Program-made: the position numbers and the translations under genes
The notes under the pieces: generated by a model
Told to the model about the DNA's origin: nothing
Database searches by the model: none
What the model saw: the letters and a program-made list of their open reading frames with translations, nothing else
Shown here: one piece after another, positions 35,976 to 48,404 of the stretch
How positions within the stretch are numbered: position 1 is the stretch's first letter
Layout: each line of letters starts with the position of its first letter
Source: Pararge aegeria
Taxonomy: Eukaryota > Arthropoda > Insecta > Lepidoptera > Nymphalidae
Assembly (NCBI RefSeq): GCF_905163445.1
Contig: NC_053190.1
Location: 9,612,501-9,676,500 of the forward strand
DNA length: 64,000 nucleotides
Direction: 5' to 3'

Positions 35976-38900
35976 CTGTTACCCAACAGATAATTTTTAA
36001 ATATCCAAAAGTCCTATTTCGTGCTTGCAGTAATCATAACACATCTCTGATCTAAACATAATAATAGAGGTCAGGGACTAGAGAGAGAGAAAGGCAAACT
36101 GGCGGACTGTCCTTATACAAATGACATAAAATTTAAATGATATGCCCCGAAGTTACAAATATCCTAGTATCACATTGCAGCGCCGCGCCGCCTACCTGGA
36201 TAACTAAATTCGTAAACCGGTTCCAAACGCCGGGTGTTTTTTTTCACCATCTCACTTTTGTCATTTTAAATTATTAAAAATCTGGCTAGAGCAATAAGTT
36301 TGGATAGATGTGGATAAGTTAGTCTGAAGTGGTATATACGTAAAAATAATAATACTCTTTTACCAGGATAGTAGATTGTAGTTCGATTTGTCGTAAAGTT
36401 CGCCGATGGTAGACTCAGAGTGCATGTAAATTTTTCATAAGGGGTAGTAACGTCATCGTCGTGTACAACGGCTTTCATTGCCACAGCGTATAATCCCCAT
36501 GAATTCATTTTCATTTCGGACACGGCTTGCTTTAAGGGATTTCTGAAACAAAAATTTTTTTTGTACTATTCTATCTCCAACAAGTCACTGAAGTTTGGAT
36601 GATGTCGGCCCCAATAATATTGTCCACTGTTTGATGTCCACTTTATAAGCCAGTGGGTATTCTAGTAGGTAATCTATGGCGGATCACGTTAACGTGACCT
36701 ACGTTTTCACATCTTAGTAATCTTCTCAGGCAACGCAATTATTTATTGCATAGGATTTAGTATCCCTCATAACAGTATTCTGTTTCTTAAATATAGTTCA
36801 ACGGGTACATACCACGATAATATTTTGGATTTGTCGATATTTCGACCCAGTCGCATGGATCGTGTTCACGACGGGACTGCGTTGGTACGAGATGTTAAGT
36901 AGGATGTCACGGGTCGAATCTGACTACCCGCTTTTGTGTTCTTTTTGACGGTATTTCACGAACTGTTTGACACACTACACTGACAACGTCACTTTTAAAT
37001 TGAGAAGCTGTACGATGCTTTCTTGGTTTGCATAATTCTACCACTGGGTTCCACACACTTGCTTATTTAAAACCGTCCTCACGATTGAAATTTTTGTGCT
37101 TCTAAATTTTAATCGATTCTAAAGACTAGTTGTCTTGGAATATAATGACGGTAGTATTCTGTTTATTTGGTCCAACATTACAAGCACCATTATCGTCTCT
37201 TGCCCAGTTGTTGGGAAACAGAGGGAGCCAGAGAGACAAGACTGCTTTAAACGGTTCGGTGGCTTAAGATAACATATCATTTAGTATTAGGTTACGATGT
37301 TTGCGGTAACAACTGGGTCCCAAGGCTTCTTCTCCTCCCATAATGAGAAGGGGTTCAAACTCAGTGCGGATTGGTGGACTTCGCATACCTCGGAGAACAT
37401 GCAGAACTCTCAGGTATGCAGGTTTCCTCACGAGGTTTTCCCTCACCGTTGAAGCAAGTGATAATTTAACTGTTCAAAACGCACATAACTTAGAAAAGTT
37501 AGAGATGCTGGGATTCGAACTCGGGCCTCCAAAATTAAAGTCGAAGTTCACCCACTGGGCTATCACCTCTTCAAGGCCCCAAGGCTTAACGTGCTTTAAT
37601 GCTAAATTAGGCCACCGTATTTTTTTATCAGAAAGTAATTAGGTACCTGCATATGGATAGAGCAATAATAATTTTGTTTTAGACTGTAACCTCAGAAATT
37701 GTAATTTTAAATAATCTGTTAAATACGCTTCACCCCTACTGTATATTTTTATATACCTCAGCAACATTGAGATGAAAAATTAAAGATAATAACAGTATTA
37801 TCCAAATTCCGAACACACACATTATTAAGTAAATACAAATTAATTATTTATTAGTTCATGGTTCGTTATAATACGAGTATATAAACCCTTTTTATATCAT
37901 CGTTAGTACAGACAATGCTAGTACACATTTTTTCAGAACAGAGAGCTCTCATTTCTTTCACAAAAACAACCTAAACCATTCCACACAATGTGAAAAATCT
38001 TGCACATTTGTTTGAAACCCCCAGGAAACTTCAGAACAGATACTCTATCTCCCTAACCGCTAATTTGTACGGCAAGCATATATTTAAAGTTTAAACACAC
38101 TTTTGTGTCGTTCCAAATAAAATATTGCAGAGTTTTGGCTAAAGTTAGAGTCAGTGCAGCCGCAAGCAATGTTTTTTAAAGGAGAGGTTAATTAGGTTGT
38201 TGTGGTGCGCCGATAGGCGGAATATGTGATGATCTTTATTTAGAATTGGAGCATTTTCTAAAAAACTTTAATTTGCTTGTTTATTTAAAATAGTCTAAAC
38301 TTACCCCTGTGCGGATATGCTTATTTCCGGTTTTGGGTACAGATCTTCTGCAGCGCAAATAAGAGTAACCAGAAAAACATATTTCTTCTCTTGAACAAAA
38401 TGAAAGTTTTTACCTGGACCTGAAATGATAAACGTCATAAGTGTCCATAAAGTTATTACACATATAAATAACAGTATATATCATCATCATCATTATCAAC
38501 CCATAATCGGGACGGGTCTCCTCTTCAAATGAGTAGTTCTTAGGCCGTAGTCCACCACTTTGGCCAAGTGCGTTTTGTTGGACTTCCCACGCTCTCGAGA
38601 ACATTATGGAGAACTGTCAGGCACGCCGGTTTCCTCAAGATGTGTTCCTTTACCGTAACAGCAAGTGATATTTAATTGCTTAAATGAAAAAAATAAAAAC
38701 TCTATGTATTTAAATGTATGTAATTAAAATCTCAAGATAGGAGTAGATAGTAAGTAAATCATAGACATTTTCATTACAACGAAGCCAAGTAGTTAGGACT
38801 TCATATTCAAGTTCGAGGGGGGTAGTGTCACTTCCTTTAACAAAAGTAAAACATAGTGAGGAGACCTAGAATTGTTTCCTCAGCATGTTTTCCTTAAATG

Positions 38901-40582
38901 AGTTCTCAATAATATTCTCAAAGGCGTGTGGCCTGGGGGACTCCCCAATCTGTCTGGGGTCAGATAGATAGATAGTTAGATAAATTCTTTATTGCACACA
39001 ATTAAGGAATAAAGATAACATATATTGAAAACATAAAAACTAGAAAAATAAAGATGCGCAAAGGCTGTCTTATCGCTTTAAGCGATCTCCTCCAGACAAC
39101 CCTTAATGAAAGAAGAAAATGACTATGGGTATGATTAAGGGGTCAGCTTGGTGGATTACGTCCTTCTCATTCTAGGAGGAGAACTGTGTCCTGTAGTTGG
39201 CCGTTAAGTTGCTGTTAATGAGTAACATTTGACATTTATATTAGTTAATTTAAGAACGAAGTGATAAATATAACAGTCAATCCGAAACCTCCTGCTTTCA
39301 AAAATCTTTATTTAAAGTAGCTAATCGATGTAACCCGAAATCAAAAGGAAATAAGGTAATTCTAATTTACAATTATGATTTAAACCAAGTCATTAGAAAG
39401 TTGGACTTCTTATGAAGTTTTATAATCAATTCGGAGAAATGGCAGTATTCAAATTACAATAATATCAAAAGTCCTTAAAAATAATTTTTAGCAATGATAA
39501 TAATTAACTATCGGTTTGTAGTTACTCAAATTATACTGTTAAATTCTCGTGTCGTCGCATGTTCTTACTATAACTCAAAAGACACTAACTAACTGGTAGT
39601 ACATATTATTTTAGGTTTCGTATATTTAATAATGTAATTAAGTTTTAACGTAAAATCTTACTATACACAAGCATAGGTCTTGTCTGTCGATCCTCTTCTA
39701 TGAAAGAAGATACTACGCAAGTGTAGTTTCCGCTAAGATCTGTGGTTGGTTTCAATATCTTGATAGCGCGGTAAGCTTGTAGGGGCTCCCCTGAAACAAA
39801 AGCGCGCTCAGTATTCATCTACGAGCATACAAAAGTTAACTAACTGCAGTATTATGTTATGAAAGCAATGTGATATGGATAATATATTGTCATTGATGAT
39901 TTCTACCACAATCTGTAAGTAAAAAATGCTAAAATTGATATTCAGAACCTCTTTGAGACAATATTACGTATACGGTATTGTGATATTAACGGAAGTACTA
40001 ACTTTAAACTACCTACTCCATAAAAGGTGAACAAAATGAGCTAAAAGTGTTTCAGATAATTTGCTAAAAACACGACAGCTTGTTTTATGTTACTAGCATT
40101 AAATTTAAATTAAATCCTCAGACTATTAATGTTTCTAAACTGGACAAAGGCTTCCTCTTTCATAGGAGGAACAGACACTAGCTACTACAGAGCTTAGACC
40201 CATACTATTCCAATGCAGTCCAGCCTTTAAAGATCATTATAACATGCAAGTAATAATAACTAAGTAACTTTTGCACCTACTAAGTGTCGCCACCTATACT
40301 TTGGTTCGATCTCGTCTGACTTGATGTTTTATATGAAAAATAACTTACCGGAAATTCTGAAATCCAAATCCACTTTGCCTTTCAGCAGACCAATAACTTG
40401 TGGTCGTAAAGGAGGTATCCATTGATAGACCAGCCCAGAAGATCCGTTGAAGAACCACTTCATCACCAGACCCGGCGGCGAAGAGTTGTTGGTCTTGTAC
40501 TGGCAGTCAAGAATAACCGCCTCGGTGCCTACTTCTACAAGTGGTGGAACTTCTATCCTTTGAATATTTACCGCTATGCATT
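35875..40582 (-). CDS. Two-Ig-domain secreted or surface protein, beaten-path-like (4 firm exons, 5' exon not found)
   Basis: The firm exons are 40349-40582, 39662-39790, 38305-38419 and 36364-36542; all junction phases agree. Domain 1 is a V-type Ig fold: VPPLVEVGTEAVILDCQY, then MKWFFNG, YQWIPPLRPQ and SGNYTCVVS, giving the Cys-Trp-(YxC) pattern. Domain 2 starts LVTLICAAEDLYPKPEISI and has its second Cys in KFTCTLSLP. N-glycosylation sequons are frequent (NSS, NGS, NYT, NFT, NRT), as in a secreted protein. The first domain's arrangement resembles insect beaten-path proteins, axon-guidance ligands that bind Sidestep-family receptors. That family call is weaker than the Ig call, because the second domain looks unlike classic Beat. 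The signal-peptide exon must lie upstream (above 40582). Confidence 0.75.
36364..36542 (-). CDS. Ig protein, exon D (second half of Ig domain 2)
   Basis: Acceptor TTTGTTTCAG, donor ATCCTG|GTAAAA. It encodes NSWGLYAVAMKAVVHDDDV, then PYEKFTCTLSLPSANFTTN, with the second Cys of domain 2 and two N-glycosylation sequons. It joins exon C through a split Gly codon. Confidence 0.75.
36543..38304 (-). other. Intron C-D of the Ig gene
   Basis: It holds a nearly complete reverse SINE B (37290-37580). The rest is AT-rich with no further exon seen. Confidence 0.6.
37290..37580 (-). repeat. SINE family B with tRNA-like head
   Basis: TAATGAGAAGGGGTTCAAAC, CTCTCAGGTATGCAGGTTTC, AAGTGATAATTTAACTGTTC, then the box B complement GGGATTCGAACTCGG and the box A complement CCACTGGGCTATCACC. 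With 61757-62055 it shows the full family structure. Confidence 0.8.
38305..38419 (-). CDS. Ig protein, exon C (first half of Ig domain 2)
   Basis: Acceptor ATTTCAG, donor CAGGG|GTAAGT. It encodes NFHFVQEKKYVFLVTLICAA and EDLYPKPEISISAQ. The C-x(2)-E-x-LYPKPE pattern is that of a membrane-proximal constant-like Ig domain. Confidence 0.75.
38483..38690 (-). repeat. SINE family B, truncated
   Basis: ATCATCATCATTATCAACCC, GGACGGGTCTCCTC, TTAGGCCGTAGTCCACCAC, CTGTCAGGCACGCCGG and AAGTGATATTTAATTGCTT. The tRNA-like head is missing. Confidence 0.75.
38970..39105 (-). repeat. Retroelement tail, family D
   Basis: AAATTCTTTATTGCACACAA first, then ATGCGCAAAGGCTGTCTTAT and CGCTTTAAGCGATCTCCTCC, then AGACAACC. 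It matches 11265-11395. Confidence 0.75.
39662..39790 (-). CDS. Ig protein, exon B (second half of Ig domain 1)
   Basis: Acceptor TTTCAG, donor GTATA|GTAAGA. It encodes LQAYRAIKILKPTTDLSGNY and TCVVSSF, the F-strand D.SGNYTC motif of an Ig domain, then a Glu/Arg-rich stretch. The frame joins exon A through a split Gly codon. Confidence 0.82.
40349..40582 (-). CDS. Ig protein, exon A (first half of Ig domain 1)
   Basis: Acceptor GTACACAG, donor TTCCG|GTAAGT. It carries the first Ig Cys (ILDCQY) and the core Trp (MKWFFNG), and continues to DLDFRIS. It enters in phase 1, so an upstream coding exon is required; none that fits this phase was found. Confidence 0.8.
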
Positions 40583-41959
40583 CTGTGTACATTAAGAGCG
40601 TTTAACACTATCCAATTCGAAATCGGTGCCCATGAAATGTGTTTCGGATAACGTAATAAACAAGGAGGGACTAAAAACTTCATATTTTTCACGTATCTAT
40701 ACCCTGACATAGGTTCAGAGACCGTAAAAATGATTTATAATACAGTAAAGTTAGCTTTATTGTTGTGTAAGTTCGAATGAAAGTTAAAAATCGATTGGGA
40801 GGTTATGGTGATATTAAGTAATTATACAATTAAAACTTCAACTACAAGTGGTCCGATTGCTGTTGTAAGTAAAGAAACCAAAGAGGTTTCATTTTCTACT
40901 AACATGTGTCAGAAAAAATGTGATAGCTATTTCGTGTAGTAACGTATTGTTTTTAAACAATTTCTTCTGCTATTACATTATATAAATATCCAATCGCCTT
41001 CGGCTCTGGCATATTTCAGGCGTATAAAAATATAGTCCTAATCTTATTACATAAACTTCGTAATTTTTCGTTCGGGTATTATATAAATCGTCGAATAAAA
41101 AGACGTAATAAAATTTCAGAACTCCTACCTTTCCGTTTGTTTATGTGAATTGCATAATCAAAAGAGGGTCCATACATATATTATGATGGAGTTATGATAA
41201 ATACATTGTTTTGCTAAGATACATCTCGAATGGACATGAATTATGCATCAAAGCTATACAAAACGTACAAAGTTATGGGCTTTTACGAAAATTGGAACCT
41301 ACGGCTATGTATTATTACGTGACTGTAAGAAACTAAGCACGTTTTGTAGGTAAGATGGATATGTTATGGCTGAAGATTCGTATGAAAGTAAACAAAAAAT
41401 TTGCCAGCTAAAATACAGCTAACTTTCCCTAAGTCTTGTGTTAATTTCTTCTTTGTAAATATTTCAAAAGAATGGTCCCTAATCTACTTTCTATTGTATA
41501 AAAAATTAAACCCTATACAGATAAAAATATTAACCACTCATAGCCCTAGGTTTCTGGATAACGTAAAACTGGAAACAAGTAAGTAGGTATAAAAGTGTAC
41601 CATGATATACTAGCCAATATTTAACAAAAAAGCATAGTCGGTGACCTGCAAAGTGGCGTTGAATATACGGTGGCTTTCCAACAATGCCAATTGTGACTGT
41701 GTAAACTCACAAACGTCAGATCAGTTCAGAAAAATATGTGGTAATTATCAGATCTCTGTTAGTAAATTGGGGTTTATTTTTTTAAAGCTACCTGCTAGTT
41801 TTTATTAATAGTACCCCAAGTTTAGATTCCTATATTAATTAAATCACTCTGTTGTAGGGCTTAAGTTTTCATACTTTTATCTTGTTATACTATTTAGAGG
41901 AAGTCTCATGGAAAGTTATGATGAATATACGGTTGTGACGCGAGATCGTCTTAGATCTG

Positions 41960-42007
41960 TCGGTTACTGGCCCTTAAAGGTGAAGACCTGTAAGTGCCAG
42001 TAACCGA
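41960..42007. repeat. Inverted repeat (hairpin)
   Basis: The arms TCGGTTACTGGC (41960-41971) and GCCAGTAACCGA (41996-42007) are perfect complements around a 24-base loop. No element boundary was recognised. Confidence 0.75.
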
Positions 42008-42928
42008 ATAGAATTTAAGTGATAAAAGAATTTAAGTTATATTTAGTGAAGTAATATTGAAATATATGTATACTAGACATTTAAAGACATTACCTTCCCG
42101 TAGTCGGGTAAAAAGGAAACGAAATTTATCGGTAGAGCGCTATAAAGAGGTTATAGGTACAATTTATAAAGCAGATAAGCAACATTATTAAAAATTGCTG
42201 AGATTCTAACCCGCTCCATTATTAATATTGCAGCCAGGTTGCTTTGATCCAATTAAATTGTACCACACCCAGTCCAATTATTTTATGTAATGAAATTTTA
42301 TGTAATGTTTACTAATATGTAAGTATGTTTTTTACTCGTCTGCGTAAAGCAGTATAATGCTTTCTGGGCTCATGTATGTATGACAGTTTATTTGTTCTAT
42401 CATTAATTCTAAATTTTTATATTCCATTTTCAAGTTATTGTTCTGACTTCATCCCAAATGAAACCGGCTTCAATTTTTTTTTAATATTCAATGTGGCTAC
42501 TATATGGCCTATTTTTAACTATGGCGTATACCAGTAGTTTATATTTATTGAGTACATACTTGTTGTTATTATTGTTTAGTGTTCCGTGCCAATGGAAATA
42601 GGTTTTCTTCTTACGTCACTTCACTGTCTGGCTTCAAGCTGTCACTGTCACTGTCAAGCTCTTAGACAGAATAAACTACGTAACAAAAGTTTAGATGTCT
42701 GTGCTAATTTTGATCCAGAACTAATTTTAAAGGACCGAAAATTAAAATGACATCCCAGTCGCCATGCAAAAAGGATACCTGAGAATGGTTCATTGATATG
42801 CACAAAATAAATCATGCCTATGTTTAAAGAATAATTTCCAAACTAATTATAAATTCTGTTCGTTCGTTTGTCCTTCCTTCGCGCCCTAACTAAGCAATCA
42901 AACCACTTTCGCATAGAGTTAGTTGAAA

Positions 42929-43163
42929 GGACCGACTGGCCCAGTGGGCAGCGGCCCTGCTTTCTGAGCCGTGGGTTCGATTCCCACGACGTGAAAAATG
43001 TTTGTGTGATGAGCATGAATGTTTTTCAGTGTCTGGGTTGATATATGTATATTCTAAGTATTTATTGTTGATAAAAATATTCATCAGTCATCTTAGTACC
43101 CATAACACAAGCTACGCTTACATTGGGGCTAGGTGGCGATGTGTGTATTGTCGTAGTATTTAC
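42929..43163 (+). repeat. tRNA-derived SINE, family A
   Basis: GACCGACTGGCCCAGTGGGC box A, GTGGGTTCGATTCCC box B, then the family body (GTTTTTCAGTGTCTGGG, CATCTTAGTACCCATAAC, GGGGCTAGGTGGCGATG). The (TATT)n tail is almost lost. Confidence 0.85.
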
Positions 43164-43597
43164 CAGAATAGGAAACGTTTTCCATAGGATTTGTAAAAAA
43201 CCGTAATAAACTTGCACGTAGAACGGGGGCAACACCAAATAAAACATGTATTCAAAAAATTCTTAGGCATAGGAAATCAACTATATCTGTTGGTTTACCT
43301 ATAAACTACCAACGTACTTATCGATTACATTAAATGTTCCGAAAAACAAACACATTGAAACAAACAATCCTTATGACGCAAATTTGATTCGAACTTATCC
43401 GTTGTACCTATTTTATGTGGAAGATTCTTGTCGCATGCACAGATGTTAGCAACAAGTAACAAGTCACATATAAACACGTAAACTAACTTTATTATTCGAT
43501 CTAACTTCGCACTTCGCTTTCCAGTGATACGATTCTGTTTTCAGAGAATTTGTGAGTTTACAGGCAGCTGTACATTACATTCATTTAGTATTGTCAT

Positions 43598-43705
43598 AGT
43601 TCACTAACCCGCACTGGGTGAACGTGGTGGACTACGGCCTAAACCTTTGTCACTGTGAGAGGAGCCCCGTGCCCCGTAGTGGGTGATATGATGATGATGA
43701 TCATA
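43598..43705 (+). repeat. Fragment of SINE family B
   Basis: CTAACCCGCACTGGGTGAAC, GTGGTGGACTACGGCCTAAA, GTGAGAGGAGCCCCGTGCC, then GATATGATGATGATGATC at the tail. Confidence 0.7.
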
Positions 43706-43812
43706 ATATCATATACAATAAATTGTACTCTCTTGATATGTATTTATATCTCTGTAACTACTTTTTTTCTTTGGTGTACAATAAAAGTGAATTTATTCAT
43801 TCATTCATTCAT
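43706..43812 (+). repeat. Retroelement tail, family D (3' end only)
   Basis: TACTCTCTTGATATGTATTT, TCTTTGGTGTACAATAAAAG and a TTCATTCATTCATTCAT tail. It is the same 3' end as 12890-13030 in reverse. Confidence 0.65.
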
Positions 43813-43827
43813 CATAAGCCACATTGT

Positions 43828-43990
43828 TATAATGGCTTGTATCAACTATGTATCACGAGGTCCCGAATTTGATGCCCAGGTGGAACGAAGAATTGTATGG
43901 TAGCTATTTGGTTTTTCTATTGTAATTCCTAAAAATTAAATAGCAGTCCAAATAAGGAATTTGCAGCTTTGCCCACGTAAAGCCATCAGT
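43828..43990 (+). repeat. tRNA-like SINE, family C
   Basis: TATGTATCACGAGGTCCCGA followed by a degenerate TTTGATGCCCAGG box B. Relatives are at 46290-46370, 62205-62300 and, in reverse, at 47895-48000. Confidence 0.5.
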
Positions 43991-44459
43991 CTTAATTATT
44001 TCCACTAATCTATGCGTAAAGTTCATTGGTTTATGTGATAAAAAAAACAGTATTCTTATATGTAAAAGTACTGTTAGTTTGCCTGCAAGTTTTCCTTATA
44101 AATAAACAAATACATAATCACTTAAACTGTTTTAAGTACTCTAAAGCTTTTTACTAAGAGAATAGAGTCCTTTATATAGCAGTAACAATGCTTAGTTTAT
44201 TTTATGAGGTATTTAAGTCATTGCTTCCTTAGCCTACTGCTCTATAAAATATTTATTCAGATAGTGTTACTAAGTAAATATGTATAGACTAGGATAGTTG
44301 CAATCTATTAATTGTACTGTATAGCTGACTATGGGGCTTATAGGCCTTCTTTCTTATTCCTCTAAGAGTTCTTGGAAAGCCTTGGAGAGCTGAAAGCCTC
44401 AACGCAGCTCCAATGCGTTTTAGGCGGGATATAAGCTAACGAAATCTTCTTCTTCTTAG

Positions 44460-44509
44460 TCGTGCACTCTTAGCAGAGTGGCCACGACCACTCTGCTAAG
44501 AGTGCACGA
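44460..44509. repeat. Perfect 22-bp hairpin with 6-base loop
   Basis: The arm beginning TCGTGCACTCTTAGCAGAG (44460-44481) is an exact reverse complement of 44488-44509; the loop is CCACGA. It lies just after a CTTCTTCTTCTT run and before a more GC-balanced stretch (44510-44740), probably within a mobile-element fragment. Confidence 0.85.
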
Positions 44510-46289
44510 TTCACGATGAATTTCATGGCGCTAGGCATCATTGGATTGCAAGAATTCCCGCGCGAGTCTTCTCCACTTTTGGCGTGTCGAAAACATTCTA
44601 CCACAGTTGTCTGGGTCAGCGATTTCACCGTATCTATCCAACGAGTAGGTGACCGCCCTCTTGCCCTTTTCCTTCAACCTGTCCTTTCACCACCAATCGT
44701 TCAATCGAGCCCTCATTCCTCGAGAAATTATTCCTAAGAACCGTATTATTACGAACGCACGAACACAGGCACGAATTATTTGGATTTTTTTCATGATGAA
44801 AATTTGATGAGGCAGGAATGCTTAAAGTATTTTTTTTTACTTGTGAATATAATAAAAAAAGGCTCACGTAAATTTTAAAACGCATACCCACCATTGACTA
44901 TGGTTCTTAATAAAGGCATGCCGTTATTATAAGGTTTATTTTTCCATATTCAGGTAACGTAGAAAGCTTTCCGGTTCAATCACACATCTCTTAAAAACTA
45001 CCAGCTAAGGTATTTGAGAATTAATACGTGATTAAAATAGTGGTATCTGTTCGCATTTTTAAAGTAAAACGTCAGACTAAAACAAATCACTCTTTTGAAA
45101 TGCAACATTGATCTACATCTTATATTCAGCTAGATATAATAGCTTAATTCATATTTACATTATTATTTTTAATAGTTTGTAGTTAAATACTTATTTTAGT
45201 TTTTATGCTTTTATAAAGTGACCGGAGATAACAACGATAATGCTGTATACACCTATAATTGATTATTGTAATTTCACAAGACAGAATATGTAATTCTAAT
45301 AAAAAAGTTTTTTAAAGTTTTACAATTATTTGCTGGTGTGTCCTTTGAATAAATAAATAGATATTGCCATTTTTTTTAATTTTTGTTTGAATTGAATTTT
45401 ATAAATTTTGTTTCTATATAAGAGAAAAGAAAAGACTAAAAAAGTAAAACGAAAAGACTTCATACATGACACCACATAAGTTAATTCAGCAGAAAATGTA
45501 CGTATAATAACTGACTGAGAGACTGTAATCACAGTCAAAGTTGACGTGAAAATTATGAAAGTTGATTCGCGGCAAAACTTTTGACTTCAGGTTTAGACGC
45601 GTAAATAACGCAAATACACAATTATTTTTATGAAATACGACACCCACGGGCACACAATACGAGGAACACCATATGCGTGGAATAGTCCATAGCTGCATAA
45701 CAACATAAAGTAACTTTCGTAAAAAACAAATGGCAATTTTGGGCAGATACTACTACCCAATTTGATTGAAGCGAGCAAACTGAAGTTCTTATCGCCGTTT
45801 TTCAGGAGAGGAGAGCGCATGCGTGCCAGCCTGTTGATTTACCTTACAACTTTTTATACTCAGCTAATGAAACTGCACGTGATGTTAATTTTATGACCGC
45901 AGTGTTAACGTATTGTTGAATGATTTACGAATTCATACTAAAACTCTTTCTCGCCATCTCTTTTTAGATTAAATTAATAGAATGGCAAACTACAGTAGTT
46001 AGTACATAAATCTTAGGTATATCTTAGGTATAATCATAACTAGGGCATTCATTTTATGAGAGCCGACACACGATCAATCATTCGTGCTGTCCGAATAAAG
46101 GGTTTCGCAGACTACAATAGTAGCTTCGTTATACGTCATGCATTGCAGTGGAGATTGCAATGTATTCTGCCTTTATTATCTTGCAATTAGCGTTTGTGGC
46201 CTCGTACGGCTACGGCTCGCTCCGGTGCCCTGCCTGCGCCCGCCAGGTCGCTCTAGTCGCCACTCGCCGCCGCGTAATTAGAAGTACCA

Positions 46290-46370
46290 CGATGCCACGA
46301 TAGTCTAGTGGTAAGCGTGTTAGACTACATATCACAAGGTCCCGGATTCGATTTCTGGGTCAGGCCATAA
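46290..46370 (+). repeat. tRNA-like SINE, family C
   Basis: GATAGTCTAGTGGTAAGCGT is box A-like and GGTCCCGGATTCGATTTC carries box B. The acceptor stem does not pair and there is no tRNA 3' end, so I do not call a tRNA gene. Confidence 0.6.
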
Positions 46371-47894
46371 TCTGTACCAGATTGTAGTTTATAAATTGAA
46401 ATAAAAATAAAAACATGAGAAAAAGATGTTTTAAATTCATAGGGATTGTTTTATTTTTAAGGGCACGGAATAAAAAGAAAACAAACCTACTACTAGTACC
46501 TACTAGGGTTACTATTTCAGCGTTTTTAAAAGTAAAGTACACTTGAAACAAATAAAAATTCATTAAAAAATCCTATTATTGTTTTAAACAAATTGTAAAT
46601 AATAGTGCATTGATTGTGTGAACAAAGTTAAAATTGTTCAATTCCCGCTTTAATATTTGACGAAGCAAGGTAGCTTGAACGGTTGCTGACCTGCGACCCG
46701 CCCTGAGGGTTGAACTTCCACGAGTCGTGGAGCTGAACATTAAAATTGAGTTTATTATTTATACTTTCGACTAGAATGTTTACTTTTCTAAATAAATGTA
46801 AATAAACTGAGAACTTTGTTTAATTCAGTTGTTTATAGTATTGCTTTGTATTGCGGCCCTAGATATAAGAATTACTATGTTTTTTTTTATAATTTTTCCT
46901 TAAAATATTTTTGATTGAAGATTGAAGTTATAGAAAGCTTATAATTCGGACACTTAAAACCAAACTGGGAAAAAAAATCTGTGAGCTATTTTGGATGCAT
47001 TCAGATCGTTTTAAAAAGTAGTAGGTTATTAACGCCAACAGTTCAAAGCATATTTTTAACTTTTTCAATTTGTGAATTTTATGATTCATAATTACTGTTG
47101 AGCACAGGCTTCTTCTCTCAGATAGGAGTGTGGGATTTGATCATTAATGTCTTTCCAATGTGGGATCACGAGTACCTACTAGGGTTACTAATATTATAAT
47201 TAAAATTGCATTCCATACGGATCTACGATGAACACTGACCTGTCATATGTAATGATGAAGGTTAATTCGCGTGAGAATTAAGTTGCCATGCTTAAAGCCG
47301 CGCTTTTTATATTCTGCAGTTGGGAGAAATTTAAGTGTCAGGGGTGCCAACGGTTTTTTGGTCAGAGGTCAAAAAGTTAATAGTCCAAAATTCCATATTC
47401 AACTAGGATATCAACATATTGGACAGTAAAAATTAATAATTTGAAATTATTATATTGGATGTTAAATTTTGGGAATGGAAGAATTCACGAAGCTTTGCTT
47501 TTTTTTTTGGATTTGTATGTGAAATAATATTTCTTTAGGATCGGCAGATTAGGATATCAAATTTCTTCTATTCATTTACACAACCATTTTAATACAGAAC
47601 ATTTTCATGATATATAAGAAATTCGGTGCATTAGTAACACCTTCACCTAAAGCTGTGAGGGTTGCGATAATTCGGAAGTATGTGTATTGTATCTATTATA
47701 ATATGTGTATAACCTCAGCCAATAGAGTAAATTACTGGACTCTATTGACTGTACTTCCATCTAGTTAGTGTAAATGGCCCTGCCGTACAAGATATAAAAA
47801 CAAATAAATTAATAACATAAATACAAAAGACGGTTTTAGAGCATAGACCCACCACGATACTCCAATGCGCTTTGGTAGGCTAGAGCGACTATTG

Positions 47895-48000
47895 TCAGTT
47901 AGTGATAATTACCGGAAACGACGTCTAAACGTGTTCGCCGAATTCGAACCCAAGACCTCGCAATCCGCAGTAAAACATGCTAACCACTAGTTCACTATTT
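47895..48000 (-). repeat. tRNA-like SINE, family C, reverse
   Basis: GTGTTCGCCGAATTCGAACC, then CAAGACCTCGCAATCCGCAG and GCTAACCACTAGTTCACTAT, are the complements of the box B and box A regions of the 46290 copy. Confidence 0.55.
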
Positions 48001-48239
48001 ATTATTTATTAAATAATCAAATTATGTATTTAGTAAGTTTCTCTTTGAATATTGTCAGAATAGTAGATGTTTTGGATCGGATAGATTCCAAACCGCCAAT
48101 CTAAGACGATTGCACTGTGTGTATTATCTAATGCATAAAATGTCCATGCATGCATTTTCATGTCGGTAAATTTGAAGATCAAGCAAATTCTGTCCGCATA
48201 ATCCAATTTCAATATAATGCGACGCTCACCAGCCATCTC

Positions 48240-48345
48240 TGCTGCATACTGAGAAGTTTACTTTTTCATAATAAAATGCAATAAGAGTGGAAGTTCAATA
48301 AAACTGCAATCGGTATTTGATTTCTACTTTGGAATAAATAACGCA
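48240..48345 (-). repeat. Copy 1 of a three-copy unclassified repeat
   Basis: In reverse it reads TTTTATTGAACTTCCACTCT, TATTGCATTTTATTATG, then GTATGCAGCAGAGATGGC. Related sequence in the same order occurs at 49660-49760 and 50600-50710. No coding content was recognised. Confidence 0.5.
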
Positions 48346-48404
48346 GAGTTCTTTGTTTTTAAAATGCTAGCCGGTTTACATTGCACCGTACAGTCCAGTG
48401 GGTG

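Larger units (their letters stand above)
38420..39661 (-). other. Intron B-C of the Ig gene
   Basis: It contains a truncated reverse SINE B (38483-38690), a reverse family D tail (38970-39105) next to a short GATA repeat (38966-38983), and otherwise AT-rich sequence. Confidence 0.6.

Noticed and set aside
45486..45820. First exon of the Ig gene, from short hydrophobic minus-strand frames
   Set aside because: No convincing signal peptide together with a donor in phase 1.
46290..46370. Possible tRNA gene
   Set aside because: Box A and B are visible, but the acceptor stem does not pair and related copies exist; SINE family C.
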